64,000 nt of DNA, taken from Owenia fusiformis (taxonomy: Eukaryota > Annelida > Polychaeta > Sabellida > Oweniidae). The stretch lies in contig CAIIXF020000011.1 in the NCBI GenBank assembly GCA_903813345.2, positions 11,256,842 through 11,320,841 on the forward strand, in the 5' to 3' direction. Within the stretch, counting starts at the first letter, position 1; each line of letters starts with the position of its first letter. A model generated the notes under the pieces. The model saw only the letters and a list, made by a program, of their open reading frames with translations. It did no database searches and was not told the origin of the DNA. The translations under genes and the position numbers were made by a program. Below, one piece after another: positions 35,001 through 45,859 of the stretch.

Positions 35001-38000
35001 CAACATGTACAGGGTGGGCCAAAAAAACGCCACTTTTTTTTCAAAATGCTGTAACTTTTTTAATTTTTGATACAAAATCATAATTTGCATACCAAATGAA
35101 ACTTGAGGTTGTTATCTAGCCATGGATCATGAATTATATACCTTTACTTGAATAAAATATGTCACCAGCGTCTCACTTAAACATGTGGTGTGCCATGAGA
35201 AATAAGCATTATTTGCAAAGTGTTCCTGAACTGATACGGCCTGATGACCGCCAAGCTAATAGCCCTAATGCAAACCCCAGTGAGTATAGGATATGGGAAG
35301 GTCTCCAGGAGATGGTATGAAGGCACCCAATCTAAAAAATTGCTCAACTAAAGCTGGCAATTAAGACAAATTGAAAAAAATATAGCTAACATTTCATTGA
35401 TACTGCTATATCAGCAAGGCGACCAAAACTAAAATCTATCATCAAACAGAGTGGCGGACCAATTGAACTCCTCTTTTAGATCAAATATAATCCCAGTTGA
35501 AGGACTTGTTACATTATATTATTACTAAGAACCCTTGGCACTTTATAACTGCAAAATTTGGGGTATGTAGGTTGGAAAATAAAAAAGTTATAGTGTCTTG
35601 AAAAAAAAGTGGCGTTTTTTTTTGGCTCACCCTGTATAATGTTTTCACATTTATACTGATTAAGCTGCATTGTACAGTACAGTAAAACCTGTATTAGTGA
35701 ACACCTCTCTCTAGTGAACACCTGTGACCTGTGTCTAGTCAACATCTCTTTTCAGCACATATTCCACTGACATCTGTATAAAATCGGCTCTTATCTCTGT
35801 ATTCAACATCTACCTATGGTGGACACATTTCTGTGACTATATAGGTGTTCACTGTACACAGGTTTTACTGCATATGATTGTACTGTATTATGTCATATTG
35901 TTATGTATTGTATTGTATTGTATTGTATCGAATTGTATCGTATTTAATGTATTCAATGTATTTAATATAATATGGAATTAATGCAATAAAAAAGAAAAAT
36001 TGATGTTTCTCCAAACAAATGTTTGAAAGTGTGTATTCGCTAGAAAATATTGCAACTAGCGGTGAAGTAATATTATATAATCTGTTTTATGAAGTTTCTA
36101 GCGAACATTTTGTCATTTGGTGTTAGTTTGAGATAGTTATCATGCAATAAAGCTATTAAAGCAACAGGGTCCAGGATAGCCTATTGATATTATGAATGAT
36201 GACCCTCATTTGAAAGATTAGGTAAACAGATAAGCTTGATAGTTGAGTCAAAAGTCGACCCTCACTCGATAGTTGTTGGCTAGCGGACTTCCCAGCAGTG
36301 GGCAATAAAATCTATTCAAATGCTAATTGAGTAATCATTATTTCAGCTGACGGGGGGGGGGGGGGGGGGGGGGGGGTCCGATATTTGGTATATAACGAAT
36401 GCACACAAAGTTTATGACATAACTTTAATAATCATCAGATCAATAAGCCTTGAACTTATGATGCACTTCTTTTAAGAATCTTATGACCTCACCAAAGAAC
36501 ATATAAATAAGAGATAAGATAAGACAGAAGCCAGACAGCACAGAACATTTTTATCAAAAATATGTCACTGATAAGACCAAACTGAAACACAATTGCATGA
36601 TGAAATTGGATGACAATATGATAACAATGTTTACTTTAGAACCAAACTTTAGTAATTTATTAAGTTTAATAATTTTACAACTTGAGAATAACTAAATATG
36701 AATATTACAGTAGTGATGATTAGTCATAAAATAAACAAAGGGTGTTATACATAATATAACATTTCAAAATATTATGTTATATGTCAAAGTGACATTTGAG
36801 GCTTTCAAGTGTTATTTTGTTTTGTCTAAATGTGATGATTGGTCTAGCTACATCATGTTGGTCTATGACCTGAAGAATGTATATGTAAGACTTATTTTAA
36901 GAAACATTATTCATTTTGCATTTAGCAATGAATCAGGCAAATCACCTGCTTTTCCAGACAGGTATATTAACTAATCTTGTTTATGTGAACTTTGAGTTGC
37001 TGTTTATGATGTATGTGCAAGAGTGTGCCATTATTTGCTATGTAACTACTTCCCTGTGTTATGTACACATGTTAACTTTTTATAGCTAAAAGTGCCTTCT
37101 TCAGTCATTTCTTAATAAAATTTATACTTCTGACATTTTAAAGCTGCTTTCTTGATCAAATTCTATTTTCCTAAATTCTAGAGCACACCTCAAGAATTTT
37201 GAAAACTGTGAAAATGAGAATTTGATCTAACTTGTGAAAAAATCTAAGAAGATCACTTCATGTTTTTGGGGATTAAGAGCTGGATATCTGTGAATTAAAA
37301 TATGGTTATTTGAAAGTATGACATACTTGTTGTTTGCTTGCTTATTTGGCATGCGAGTGACTAGTGAGCCATAATATTCTCAACGTTAACATCTGGAATT
37401 CATTTAATATCTAAACAGCACTTCACACTTTATAATACATTCTGCCCATATATAACTTTTAGTAAAATATCGATGTTAACAGACTTACCAGACCAAGAGC
37501 ATTTTCAAACTGCGGCTTATATTTTTCTGCCATTTCATCCCCAATCAAAGCCAGTCTTTGTGCAACTTCAGTTTGAGTTCCTTCTGGAGTCAGCGCAAGT
37601 GGTGTTCCGACAGATTCCGCAACTTTAATAAGAAAAAAAAACAATTCCAATCTACAATACCATAAATTTTAATTATCCACGATTGTGTTATTATCTAAGC
37701 ATTGATAATTACAGTTACATGTAGTCTTGTAAGCAATCAAACTATCATGTCCAAAACTTCTTGTAATTTTCAAATCTGAATTTCTTAAAATAAAATTTAA
37801 ATAGAGAAATCATAATACCTTTATGTACTTCTTCAATGTATTCATGATCCACGTGTGATTGCACATCCAAGGTGAGGTGTGATCTATCAGGGCCCATAAG
37901 ATGAAATCTAGGAGGTGCTGCTCCAAGGTCACTTATGCGAGAGCTTACGGAACTTTGATCCGATAAAATAGACTCCCTGCTATAACCACGCCTATGGGAG

Positions 38001-38938
38001 TGCCTCGGTAGGTCTTCAGTTTGTGATGATCTGTCAGTACTTGTAGTGGAATCTTGACTATGGCTACGCATGTGGTTATTCAACGCTGTCATGCCATCTT
38101 GCATCGGCATCAATAATGTCGCAACCTGTCCCCCTTCATCATGGCCTGCTTCATCTCCAAGGGCCATATCTCCCTGACTCTCTGTCTCAGAATTCTCTGC
38201 TTCTGGGCTGAACTCTTTAAAGCCAGCTTGGTGTGGAGGCATAAGACATGGTTCATCTTTCTCAACCTCTATTTTGGAACTGATAGGACTATCTGGTACA
38301 ACAATGCGACTGAGTGGAGCATCTGCTGATTCTGAATTATTGTATCTTTTGATATGGTTACTTACATCTTGAGCTTCTATTTGAGTTCCTGAATCAGCTA
38401 ATACTATGTCCATTTCACTTTCAATACTTGTGGCACTGTCACACTGATAATGGTGAGCACCTTCTCCTGTGACTGGAATTGCAGTGTCTGGCCTGGGTTC
38501 CATGGGACTTGATTTCTTTTTGAGAGGTACTTTCGTATCTGATGAGGTTTTAATAGGCAACCCCTTATACTGATCATCTGGGGGCCAAGGCTTTGGAAAA
38601 CCATCTGGGGAATCTAGATCCCGCATTGGAGATACATTTCGCCTGACACCCTTTTTTCCAGTGACACGATTTATCACTTTATTTTCAGGTATTACATTTA
38701 AGTGATCCTTTCTAGGGGACTCACCTGGAGTGCCCCAGCCACTGTATGTGGAAGAGGTGGCTGAACCATGTTCATCTTCTTCAGAAGAAAGATCCCAATT
38801 TCTGTGATGGAGGTGTTCAGGCAACATGCCTAAGAAGTTCAGAACCACCATTTTGGTTTCATGCGATAAATCCTCAGGTGTCATGGGCGATTTGCTTCGG
38901 CCACGAGAGCCACTAACACCTAAATATTTGCTTCCCAT
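32023..38938 (-). CDS. BCL2L13: BCL2L13 (Bcl-rambo)-like protein with a long insertion between BH4 and BH3
   Basis: Exons in coding order: 38938-37819, 37622-37489, 34126-34010, 32766-32623, 32415-32023; phases fit, 635 aa. Order of parts: BH4-like HETKMVVLNFLGML (26-39, cf. human ETKYVVLSYLGLL), a 340-residue Ser/Pro/acid-rich low-complexity segment, BH3 VAQRLALIGDEMAEKY (393-408), VTYDVF, BH1 around HGWARVACLLVF (454-465), BH2 EFIINQGGWG (497-506), an acidic Pro/Thr-rich linker (507-613), and a C-terminal membrane anchor (about 616-634, ending YMLK). Human BCL2L13 is an outer mitochondrial membrane protein acting in mitophagy and apoptosis. There the long insert follows BH2, whereas here most extra length precedes BH3, and the BH3 core (L-x3-G-D) is closer to BAK. 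It is head to head with V-ATPase E, as in human. Exon 3 begins inside a 61-bp tandem array. Homology is firm; mitophagy function is by family. Confidence 0.85.
33135..33531. mobile_element. MITE in intron 3 of the BCL2L13-like gene
   Basis: The ends GAAGTGACTTTACCCTGCG and (inverted) GAAGTCACTTTACCCTTTGC form terminal inverted repeats of about 20 bp. It has a shorter relative at 21378-21484. No open frame is present. Confidence 0.7.
34088..34995. repeat. 61-bp tandem array (15 units) spanning the exon 3 acceptor of the BCL2L13-like gene
   Basis: Units start near 34088, 34149, 34210 and onward. The first contains the first 39 nt of exon 3 (34126-34088) and the last 22 nt of the intron, including the real acceptor TTATTCCAG|GTAATG. 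The other 14 copy both parts into the intron. Units 1-8 and 10-13 alternate CTCCCTT / CTCTCTT, showing a 122-bp higher-order repeat. Last copies near 34880 and 34940 have small indels. Confidence 0.95.
35010..35634 (+). mobile_element. Tc1/mariner-type element with transposase remnant
   Basis: It begins CAGGGTGGGCCAAAAAAACG and ends in the near reverse complement (CGTTTTTTTTTGGCTCACCCTG), flanked by TA. A plus-strand fragment near 35240-35325 reads SPNANPSEYRIWEGLQEMV, like the SPDLNPxDYxxWGxLQ block of mariner transposases. It lies in an intron of the BCL2L13-like gene beside the 61-bp array. Confidence 0.85.
35680..35870. mobile_element. Small inverted-repeat element (MITE)
   Basis: The ends CAGTAAAACCTGTATTAGTG and the inverse of CACTGTACACAGGTTTTACTG match, with GTGAACACCT-type phrases repeated inside. 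A T/A-rich simple repeat with ATTGTATTGTATTGT follows (35885-35990). Confidence 0.65.
36352..36376. repeat. Poly-G tract, about 25 bp
   Basis: An uninterrupted G run in the BCL2L13-like intron. Its exact length is unreliable in any assembly, and on the transcribed minus strand it reads as poly-C. Confidence 0.8.
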
Positions 38939-39479
38939 AATTGATATTATTGGCTTGTAGTCTAGATTCTTATGTTCCTCTCGTCCGAAATTGTTGATAC
39001 AATGTATTTCTTAGGCTAATGAAATTTACACTCTATTATTTTGTGGTAAGAATTGCCCTGTTGAATCAACAAGTTGATCGCTAGCTGTTATTTTTTGAAG
39101 TACTTCGAGTGTTCAAGGTATTTATATCAAGCCAAATGATGAGTTCTGCGAAGTTTTGTAGAGGATAAAAATATTTTCTCTTTCTGCAATTTTCAACAAA
39201 ACGGAATTCCCATATCTTAGGTCACGTGACCTTTTAAATGTTATCCAAATTCAGGGATATCGTCGAGTTTGTTATGAGAATACTTTTAAGGTCCATTTTA
39301 GGATATGTTCACTCATAATACTGTTTGAAATTGGCACAAAACGTGTTTGGTGATTAATAGACCATAGGGAATTCCCAAAGTCACATGATAGCCGCCATTT
39401 TAGCTCTGAAAAGTGAAAATCTCAAAATATCCAATAGTTCCCGATTTTCTCAGTCTTGAGGCTAAAATAAATATTCGCC
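38939..39479. promoter_or_regulatory. Shared head-to-head promoter of BCL2L13-like and V-ATPase E genes
   Basis: Only 541 bp separate the two divergent ATG codons. The interval contains GTCACGTGAC (39221-39230), a related GTCACATGAT (39380-39389) and GCCGCCATTTT (39391-39401), which resembles a YY1 site. No TATA box is obvious. Human BCL2L13 and ATP6V1E1 are also adjacent and divergent. Confidence 0.75.
39221..39230. promoter_or_regulatory. CLEAR-type E-box (TFEB/MITF family site)
   Basis: GTCACGTGAC is a perfect 10-bp match to the CLEAR consensus that drives lysosomal and V-ATPase genes in vertebrates. It lies 283 bp from the BCL2L13-like ATG and 250 bp from the V-ATPase E ATG. Confidence 0.6.
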
Positions 39480-42400
39480 ATGGCTCTTAGCGATGCAGAT
39501 GTACAGAAACAGGTGATTTATATATGTTTAATGCTTATTTTACTTCAGATTTACTAAAATTAAGAAATGCAATTTTTGACCCTCCCTCTGTCAGTTTGAC
39601 TTGTCAAAAGTTATTCTGGGATGAAACTTTCTGACTCAAATGGTGTCCATTGGATATATTTAAGTCAATAATAAGATAAACTTTGGCAACATTGAACATG
39701 TTTATAAGATAAGGACAAGATGCATGAAAGCTAGACGGTGAACACCGCCTCTAATGCGTTGGATTGTCGTAAGGACTTACATTACCAACACGATCCTCAG
39801 AGACCCAGAGGGTGCATGAATGCACCTACATGAAAGCCAGAGTAGGGAAAGCAGAGCTTGTTCAAAATCTCTTGCTTACCATCTTGATTTGTTCAAATTT
39901 TGACTTGCTAGTTTCCAAATACTCAGGGGCGGATCCAGGATTTTGTGTTAGGGGGGCGTGTGATAATAACTGTGAGAGAAGAGTCAAATTTTGTAAAAAG
40001 CGATGAGGTAAAACACAAATTTTCCGACTTTTTAGAGGGGGGCATGTACCCCCACGCCCCCGTCTAGATCTGCTGGTGATACTACACTTCAATGTGATGT
40101 TTCAATTGAAGTATGCATAATCTTTACATATTGCATTATCTTGATGTGAAATGAGAAGCTATGATATTGGTTAACAAGCCAGAGAACATTATATTATTCA
40201 AAGCGTATTTCTAAAAGTTTGAAGCTGCCATTGGTGATGTCATTTGTTTGTAAATTTTTGACCAATCAGAGATGTATGTCATCTCAGTACAGGTTTACAA
40301 AAGCATATGTCATCTTTGAACTCTGGGGTTATTCACATCTGGATATACAACATGGTATTTCCAATCCCAAGCTGATGATTGTTACTTGCCAACCTGAACT
40401 ATATAACTAATAACTTCCTATTACTAAGAATAAGAGGAAATTTAAGAAGGAAATGTAATGAACAAATGGTTGGCAATGACATCATGGTCTTGAAATGTTG
40501 ACCATGTTGGTCTAGAAACTTCCTTTTAATTCTGTATATTGTGATAACCATTGATATTTTTTCTACTGAATGAGACATGTTATTCCCAATTTGATGTTGT
40601 TACCTACCAGCCTGAACTACTTGTATGTATGTATCATTTATTTGCATCTTAAATATATTAGTAACTTCCTATTGCCTTGAGGAAGTAGTTGAGTTATAAA
40701 GAATTACTGCAAGTCTTATGATCATCATTGTCTCTGGTTTGATGTGTATTGTCATGTTGGGTGAGAATGGGGACTTAGGGATTGACCAGTTCCCATCAGT
40801 CTTGTGTCACCCCTTGCGTGGTCAGAACCCCCTCGCCTTATGCCCATGCCTTGGAAAAGTGAGTGAATCACATGTTCTCTACAAACAAGTACTAATACAC
40901 ATAATAAAGAAACAATTTGTTTAAATATGATTATGTTTATTTCAGATCAAGCATATGATGGCCTTCATAGACCAAGAGGCCAATGAAAAAGCTGAGGAGA
41001 TTGATGCAAAGGTAAGCGACTTTAACTTGAACTAGTGGATTACATACTATAAAACAGTGAATCTCCCCATCATAGAAGCAACCAGGCTACACCCTGTTCA
41101 AAAATTTGCAGAACATGCCACTTCGTTAAAAATCTTTTACCATTTTTGAGATATTTGACGTAAAAAAAAACAGTAAAAATAAGTTATTTTTCAACTTCAG
41201 CTTCAATTTGATCAAATTATTTTTGAAAATCAACTCCAAATTGAGTTAAAATCTGACATTAGTTTTAGGATTTGACCTTTACTTGACCTTCAGTGACCTT
41301 CGAAATGTTAAAAAAGTTGATTTTTCAAATTGATTTTTGGATGTAAATTTTGGTCAGCTTAATCACAAAAGACCTTACTGAGCTCTGACTAAGTAAAATT
41401 TTCAAGGTCAAAGGTCATCAAACTAGGTCACACAACTGTGCTATCTAAGTTTCTCAAAATTTGAGACTACAAATCCAAATCAATATTTTTGTTTGAAAGT
41501 CAGGATATACATTCCTCTGAAGGTTCCAAACTGTGTGAGCACAGGATCTAGGACCGTGGGTCCTTTCATTTGATTATGTCATATGGCGATGATAGCGTTT
41601 GGACCTGAAATTTGAGAATGGTTGTACATATAATTATCTGCCAAATGTTGGAGCTCTTGTGTGATGATATTTTATAATGTTGAATGCCTTAGCTTGTATT
41701 ATATTTTCCATATTACGAGTTTAAATAGATAACATTGTTCCTTTCTTTTTAGGCAGAGGAAGAGTTCAATATTGAAAAGGGACGTCTAGTGCAACAACAG
41801 AGGGTCAAAATTATGGAGTATTATGAGAAAAAAGAGAAACAAGTAGAACTTCAGAAGAAAATGTAAGTGGATCATATAATATTTACTGCTACAGAGTTAC
41901 TATTAAAAATATCTGAGTTGCCTTGTATGTGTATGTTTCTTATGTTTATTGTTCTTGTTTTTTTTTATTATATTCTAAATGCAGTGCAATTTAGTTAATC
42001 GTCTCTTAAGAAGGAGACTAGATGAACTGGAGCCCCATATGTGACAGTTGGATCTTTGATATATTATGTTAATTGTCTCTTAAGAAGGAGACTAGATGAG
42101 CTGGAGCCCCATATGTGACAGTTGGATCTTTGATATATTATGTTAATTGTCTCTTTAGAAGGAGACTAGATGAGCTGGAGCCCCATATGTGACATTTGGA
42201 TCTTTGATATATTATGTTTTCTGTATAAAATATGAGTTGTGTTTATCTGTTACAGTCAGAATTCCAACCTGCTGAACCAAGCTAGGCTGAAAGTTCTAAA
42301 GGCTAGAGAAGACCATATCAAGGTATAGAGCAGGTTTATTTACTGTATTTAAATATATATAAAGGTCAGCAGTTACAGTTTCAATGATTTATACATGTAC

Positions 42401-44830
42401 ATGCAAACCATAAAAATTGTATTTACAGAAGTATTGAAAGGTTTTAGATTATATGTCTATTTTAAGGTGAAAAAGCTTAATTTGTATGAACATTGATTTT
42501 AATGTTTCAATCGCGATATACAACGTATGTCAATATTGTAAGTCTACTTCAATGTTTTGTATCTTATTGAAGGCCCTACTTGATGATGCCACACAGAGAC
42601 TTGGGACAATCACAAAGGAGCCTGCTAAGTACAAGGAACTGCTAGTGGGACTCATAGCTCAGGTAAGATGCAAGATTACAATGTTATTGACAAAGCATGC
42701 CAGTGATAAGTCTCACTAAACTCCACACTCTTCAATGGTTTGGTAATCTGCCTTGAAATGCACACCAAAACCTCAGGCGAAGTTTTGTAACTTTCTAGTC
42801 TTGTTCAATTGTTCATAATCAAAAAATTTTATGTCACCACCACTACTGGTGACAGTTCGTTATAGTGTCCAACTTTTTTGTGGACAGTATTTGGTGTTTA
42901 GTGTGTGGCATTTGGTATCTTTAACAAATGACAAGTGGTGACAATTTGCATGTTAATGCCTTGTTATAATTTTGATGAAGTTGGTTATGTACATTCTGCA
43001 TGTGGGAACTATTTATTCCACAGCTGTTTTGTTTGTGATTTTAGGGACTCTACCAGATGTTGGAACCAGCTGTAGTGATCAGATGTAGGAAGCAGGATGC
43101 AGAGCTAGTCAAGGTAAGATATTACAGTACTATATTTTATGTAAGGTGATCTTATTGATTTAAAACAACCACTTCTGCTTGATGATGATTGCCCCCCCCC
43201 CTCCAGAAGTGCAGCGATCGGTGCTTGTTCTGATTTTTTTGTTCAAATCATAGTCAAGACTAAATGTCTGGATTGAATTATGAAGCACAAATATTTGATG
43301 GTGTATGCTATAATGACAAAGGGCCATTTAAAAGCGTTTAATTATAAGAAGGAGGTAAAAAGACCAGGTGATTAAGTTATTTGGCTTATTGTTTGCAGGA
43401 AGCTCTTCAGGTTGCTGTGAACAAATACAAAGAAGCAACCAAGAAGGATGTCAAAGCAGCTGTAGATGCTGTGACATACCTTCCTGCTGACATGTAAGTA
43501 TTGCTACAACACTCTGTGTGATGTCATAATGAATGATGGCGTAATGTATGATGTTACAAAATTTCTTGCTGTACCATTGCAAAATCAATGTATTACATAC
43601 CTAGCAAATCATTTGTATGGAAGTCAGTGGGAAAGTTAGCGGGCTATAATATCCACCAATATTGCCTATTACCCCGATATAGCACGCTTACCTCATTGTA
43701 AAATTAGATTTCTTTCATAACCGTGACAATATTATGACATCATCTCTCATTTCGATCAAATTCTACTCGCACACAGATGTGTGACATCATTGATACAAAG
43801 TAGTCATGGGACTAAAATAAAGGTATGTAATACAACAGTTATGTCACTATGACGTGAAATTTGCCCAAAAATAGAGCCTCCCAATGTCTGCCTATATTGG
43901 GAGAACTCGGGCATATTTCACGTAATAGTGACATAACCTCTAAGTATTATGTATCCAAATTTTCATCTATTAAGGGGAATTTATATATTAAAAAGTTATT
44001 CAGTAATGGAGGTTTATTGATAATTGAAATACCAAATCAAGAGCTTGTCTAAATCACCCTCTCTCAACCCCAGGTAGTAGTATTGAATGTAAGGCCTGGT
44101 TGGCATGCACCCCATTCAAATGAAAGTTCAAGCTTTTATCTATTGTCAATTTACATACACATGATTGTGTGGAGTGAAAAAGATGTTAATGCTAAATTTT
44201 CTCAAGCATACATGTACTTATTCATAAATGTGTTTACATGTATTAATGATTCTGCTTCCAGAGCTGGTGGAGTAGAACTACTGACTCCTAATAAACGTAT
44301 CAAAGTTGAAAATACTCTAGAGAGCAGACTAGCCCTAATGAGTGAACAGGTTAGTGCCTTCTTACATAGACAACTAAATGAAGAATTCCATTTATTTATA
44401 TTTTGGGTTCAAATGATACCCAAACAGTATTTATTTGTGCCGTTTGTCATCAAATAATATTTTCATTTGTCTGTAAAAAAGAATTCAAATTGAATTCATC
44501 CATTTGGTTGTATAAAGATTGACTAATCAGTAAGTTTTTTTTACTTTACTAAGTCATTGTTGAAGGTACTTGTGTGTCTGAATGTTATCAGATAAATATG
44601 ACCACATGTCTTGAGCTCTATATATGACCTTGTTTTGACCTGAAAATTGATATACACTGTAACTTGTTGATTCAAAACCATATAAACTACAAAATAAATA
44701 AGTGAAGTGCAGCTTATTTATACCACATGTGTATTTTGATTCAAAATCTTTACTTTTTGCCTTTCAGAGAACACCAATTATACGCCAAGAACTATTTGGT
44801 AGCAACGCTAATAGAAAATTTGACAACTAG
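39480..44830 (+). CDS. ATP6V1E1: V-type proton ATPase subunit E
   Basis: Exons: 39480-39512, 40946-41011, 41753-41862, 42256-42322, 42573-42662, 43045-43113, 43399-43493, 44262-44349, 44768-44830; phases fit and give 226 aa, the same length as human ATP6V1E1. The protein starts [21 protein letters not shown] long Glu/Lys-rich helix follows ([17 protein letters not shown], about 34-50, then [19 protein letters not shown]), then [17 protein letters not shown], and the globular C-terminal half with [35 protein letters not shown] and a terminal RQELFG segment. Subunit E pairs with subunit G as a peripheral stalk holding the V1 sector against rotation, on the cytosolic face of lysosomes and other acidic compartments. 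The first coding exon is only 33 nt and intron 1 is 1.4 kb. Nothing looks broken. Confidence 0.96.
39924..40078. mobile_element. Small MITE with GGGGCGGATCCAGG ends
   Basis: The left end is CAGGGGCGGATCCAGGATTT. The right end is a decayed inverse (CGCCCCCGTCTAGATCTG). The interior has GGGGGGCGTG and CCCCCACGCCCCC, giving a strong hairpin. It lies in intron 1 of V-ATPase E. Confidence 0.65.
41273..41430. promoter_or_regulatory. Cluster of nuclear-receptor half sites in V-ATPase E intron 2
   Basis: Three TGACCT/TGACCTT motifs (about 41275-41300) face AGGTCAAAGGTCA (41405-41417, a perfect direct repeat with 1-bp spacing) and AGGTCA (41425-41430). DR1 elements bind RXR/HNF4-type receptors. It may equally be part of a dispersed repeat. 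Confidence 0.35.
41993..42220. repeat. 74-bp tandem repeat x 3 in V-ATPase E intron 3
   Basis: The phrase GTCTCTTAAGAAGGAGACTA starts at 42001 and 42075, and with one change at 42149. The array ends before the acceptor of exon 4 at 42256 and does not include a splice site. Confidence 0.9.
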
Positions 44831-45477
44831 GTAATTTCTAAGAAAGCAGCTTCCAGTATTTAGAATAGACACATGTGATAGGCCAGGCAGGGAAATGTCT
44901 TCATATACAATGGCCGATAAGTAATAATGAAACATTAAAATAGAGATACCTTTCTCAAGCTAGTGAACACATCTTCGTAGATTGATCATGATGCTCTGTA
45001 ATCTGTATGGTTATTTTATGGTGTTATTTATTCTGCAATGATGTGTCTACAATAGTTGGCATCAGTGAAAAACAGGAACCAGGAAGTTGGTAAAAATGCC
45101 ATTTTGGTGCAAAAACATGGAATTGCCATACAGCTGTATTTATGTTAAGCATGAGTAAGCCAAAATTTTCTGAACCTTACATTAGTTACCTTACTACAAA
45201 CATTTTATGACTTAATTCCTGAATACTGAACATGCACATTTTCTTTCTCTCAAACTATATTCAATAATGACCTAATCAAAGCACAAAACCACACCAATGA
45301 AATGTTTTTTATTTATTCATGATATTATGAAATCATTAATTGTTAGAATATCACTCATACCTGTATATTCCACAAAGTTGTACCTCAGAATATACAGAAA
45401 TACTTGTATTTGCGCACTTCTCAGAACTTGCTATTTCTGGACACTGATTTGCAAACTGAAGGTTAATAAGAGTTCCA

Positions 45478-45483
45478 AATAAA
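45478..45483 (+). other. Candidate poly(A) signal of V-ATPase E
   Basis: This AATAAA lies 648 bp after the stop. Further AATAAA copies at 45805-45810 and 45833-45838 are followed by a TGTCTTGTTTG stretch and could mark the longer 3' end. Confidence 0.45.
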
Positions 45484-45859
45484 GTATGATCGTACATACT
45501 AATGTTTATTATCATGTGAAGCATTCCAAAGTTCAACATTCTATGTTAGCAGACTTTTGTGAATCATAGAATGTTTGTATGCCAATTGTAGCACAGTCCT
45601 TTGCATAGCCCCTAGTTCAAATTGTCGCATTCCTTCATTGGTGTGGTTGTCATGGAACTATATTCTTGTATTTTACATTATTGGAGCTATGCAAATGACT
45701 GACCAAGAATGTATATCGTAGGCAGAAACACGTAGCTGTATAATGTGAATAATCTCACATGTTATCATTGTGTAAAATGTGCAATATGTATATGTTGTTA
45801 TGTGAATAAACAGATATGAAATGTAGATAAACAATAAAGACATTGTCTTGTTTGATTGA

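Noticed and set aside
38141-38329. Plus-strand open frame opposite BCL2L13-like exon 1
   Set aside because: It is an antisense shadow of a long coding exon.
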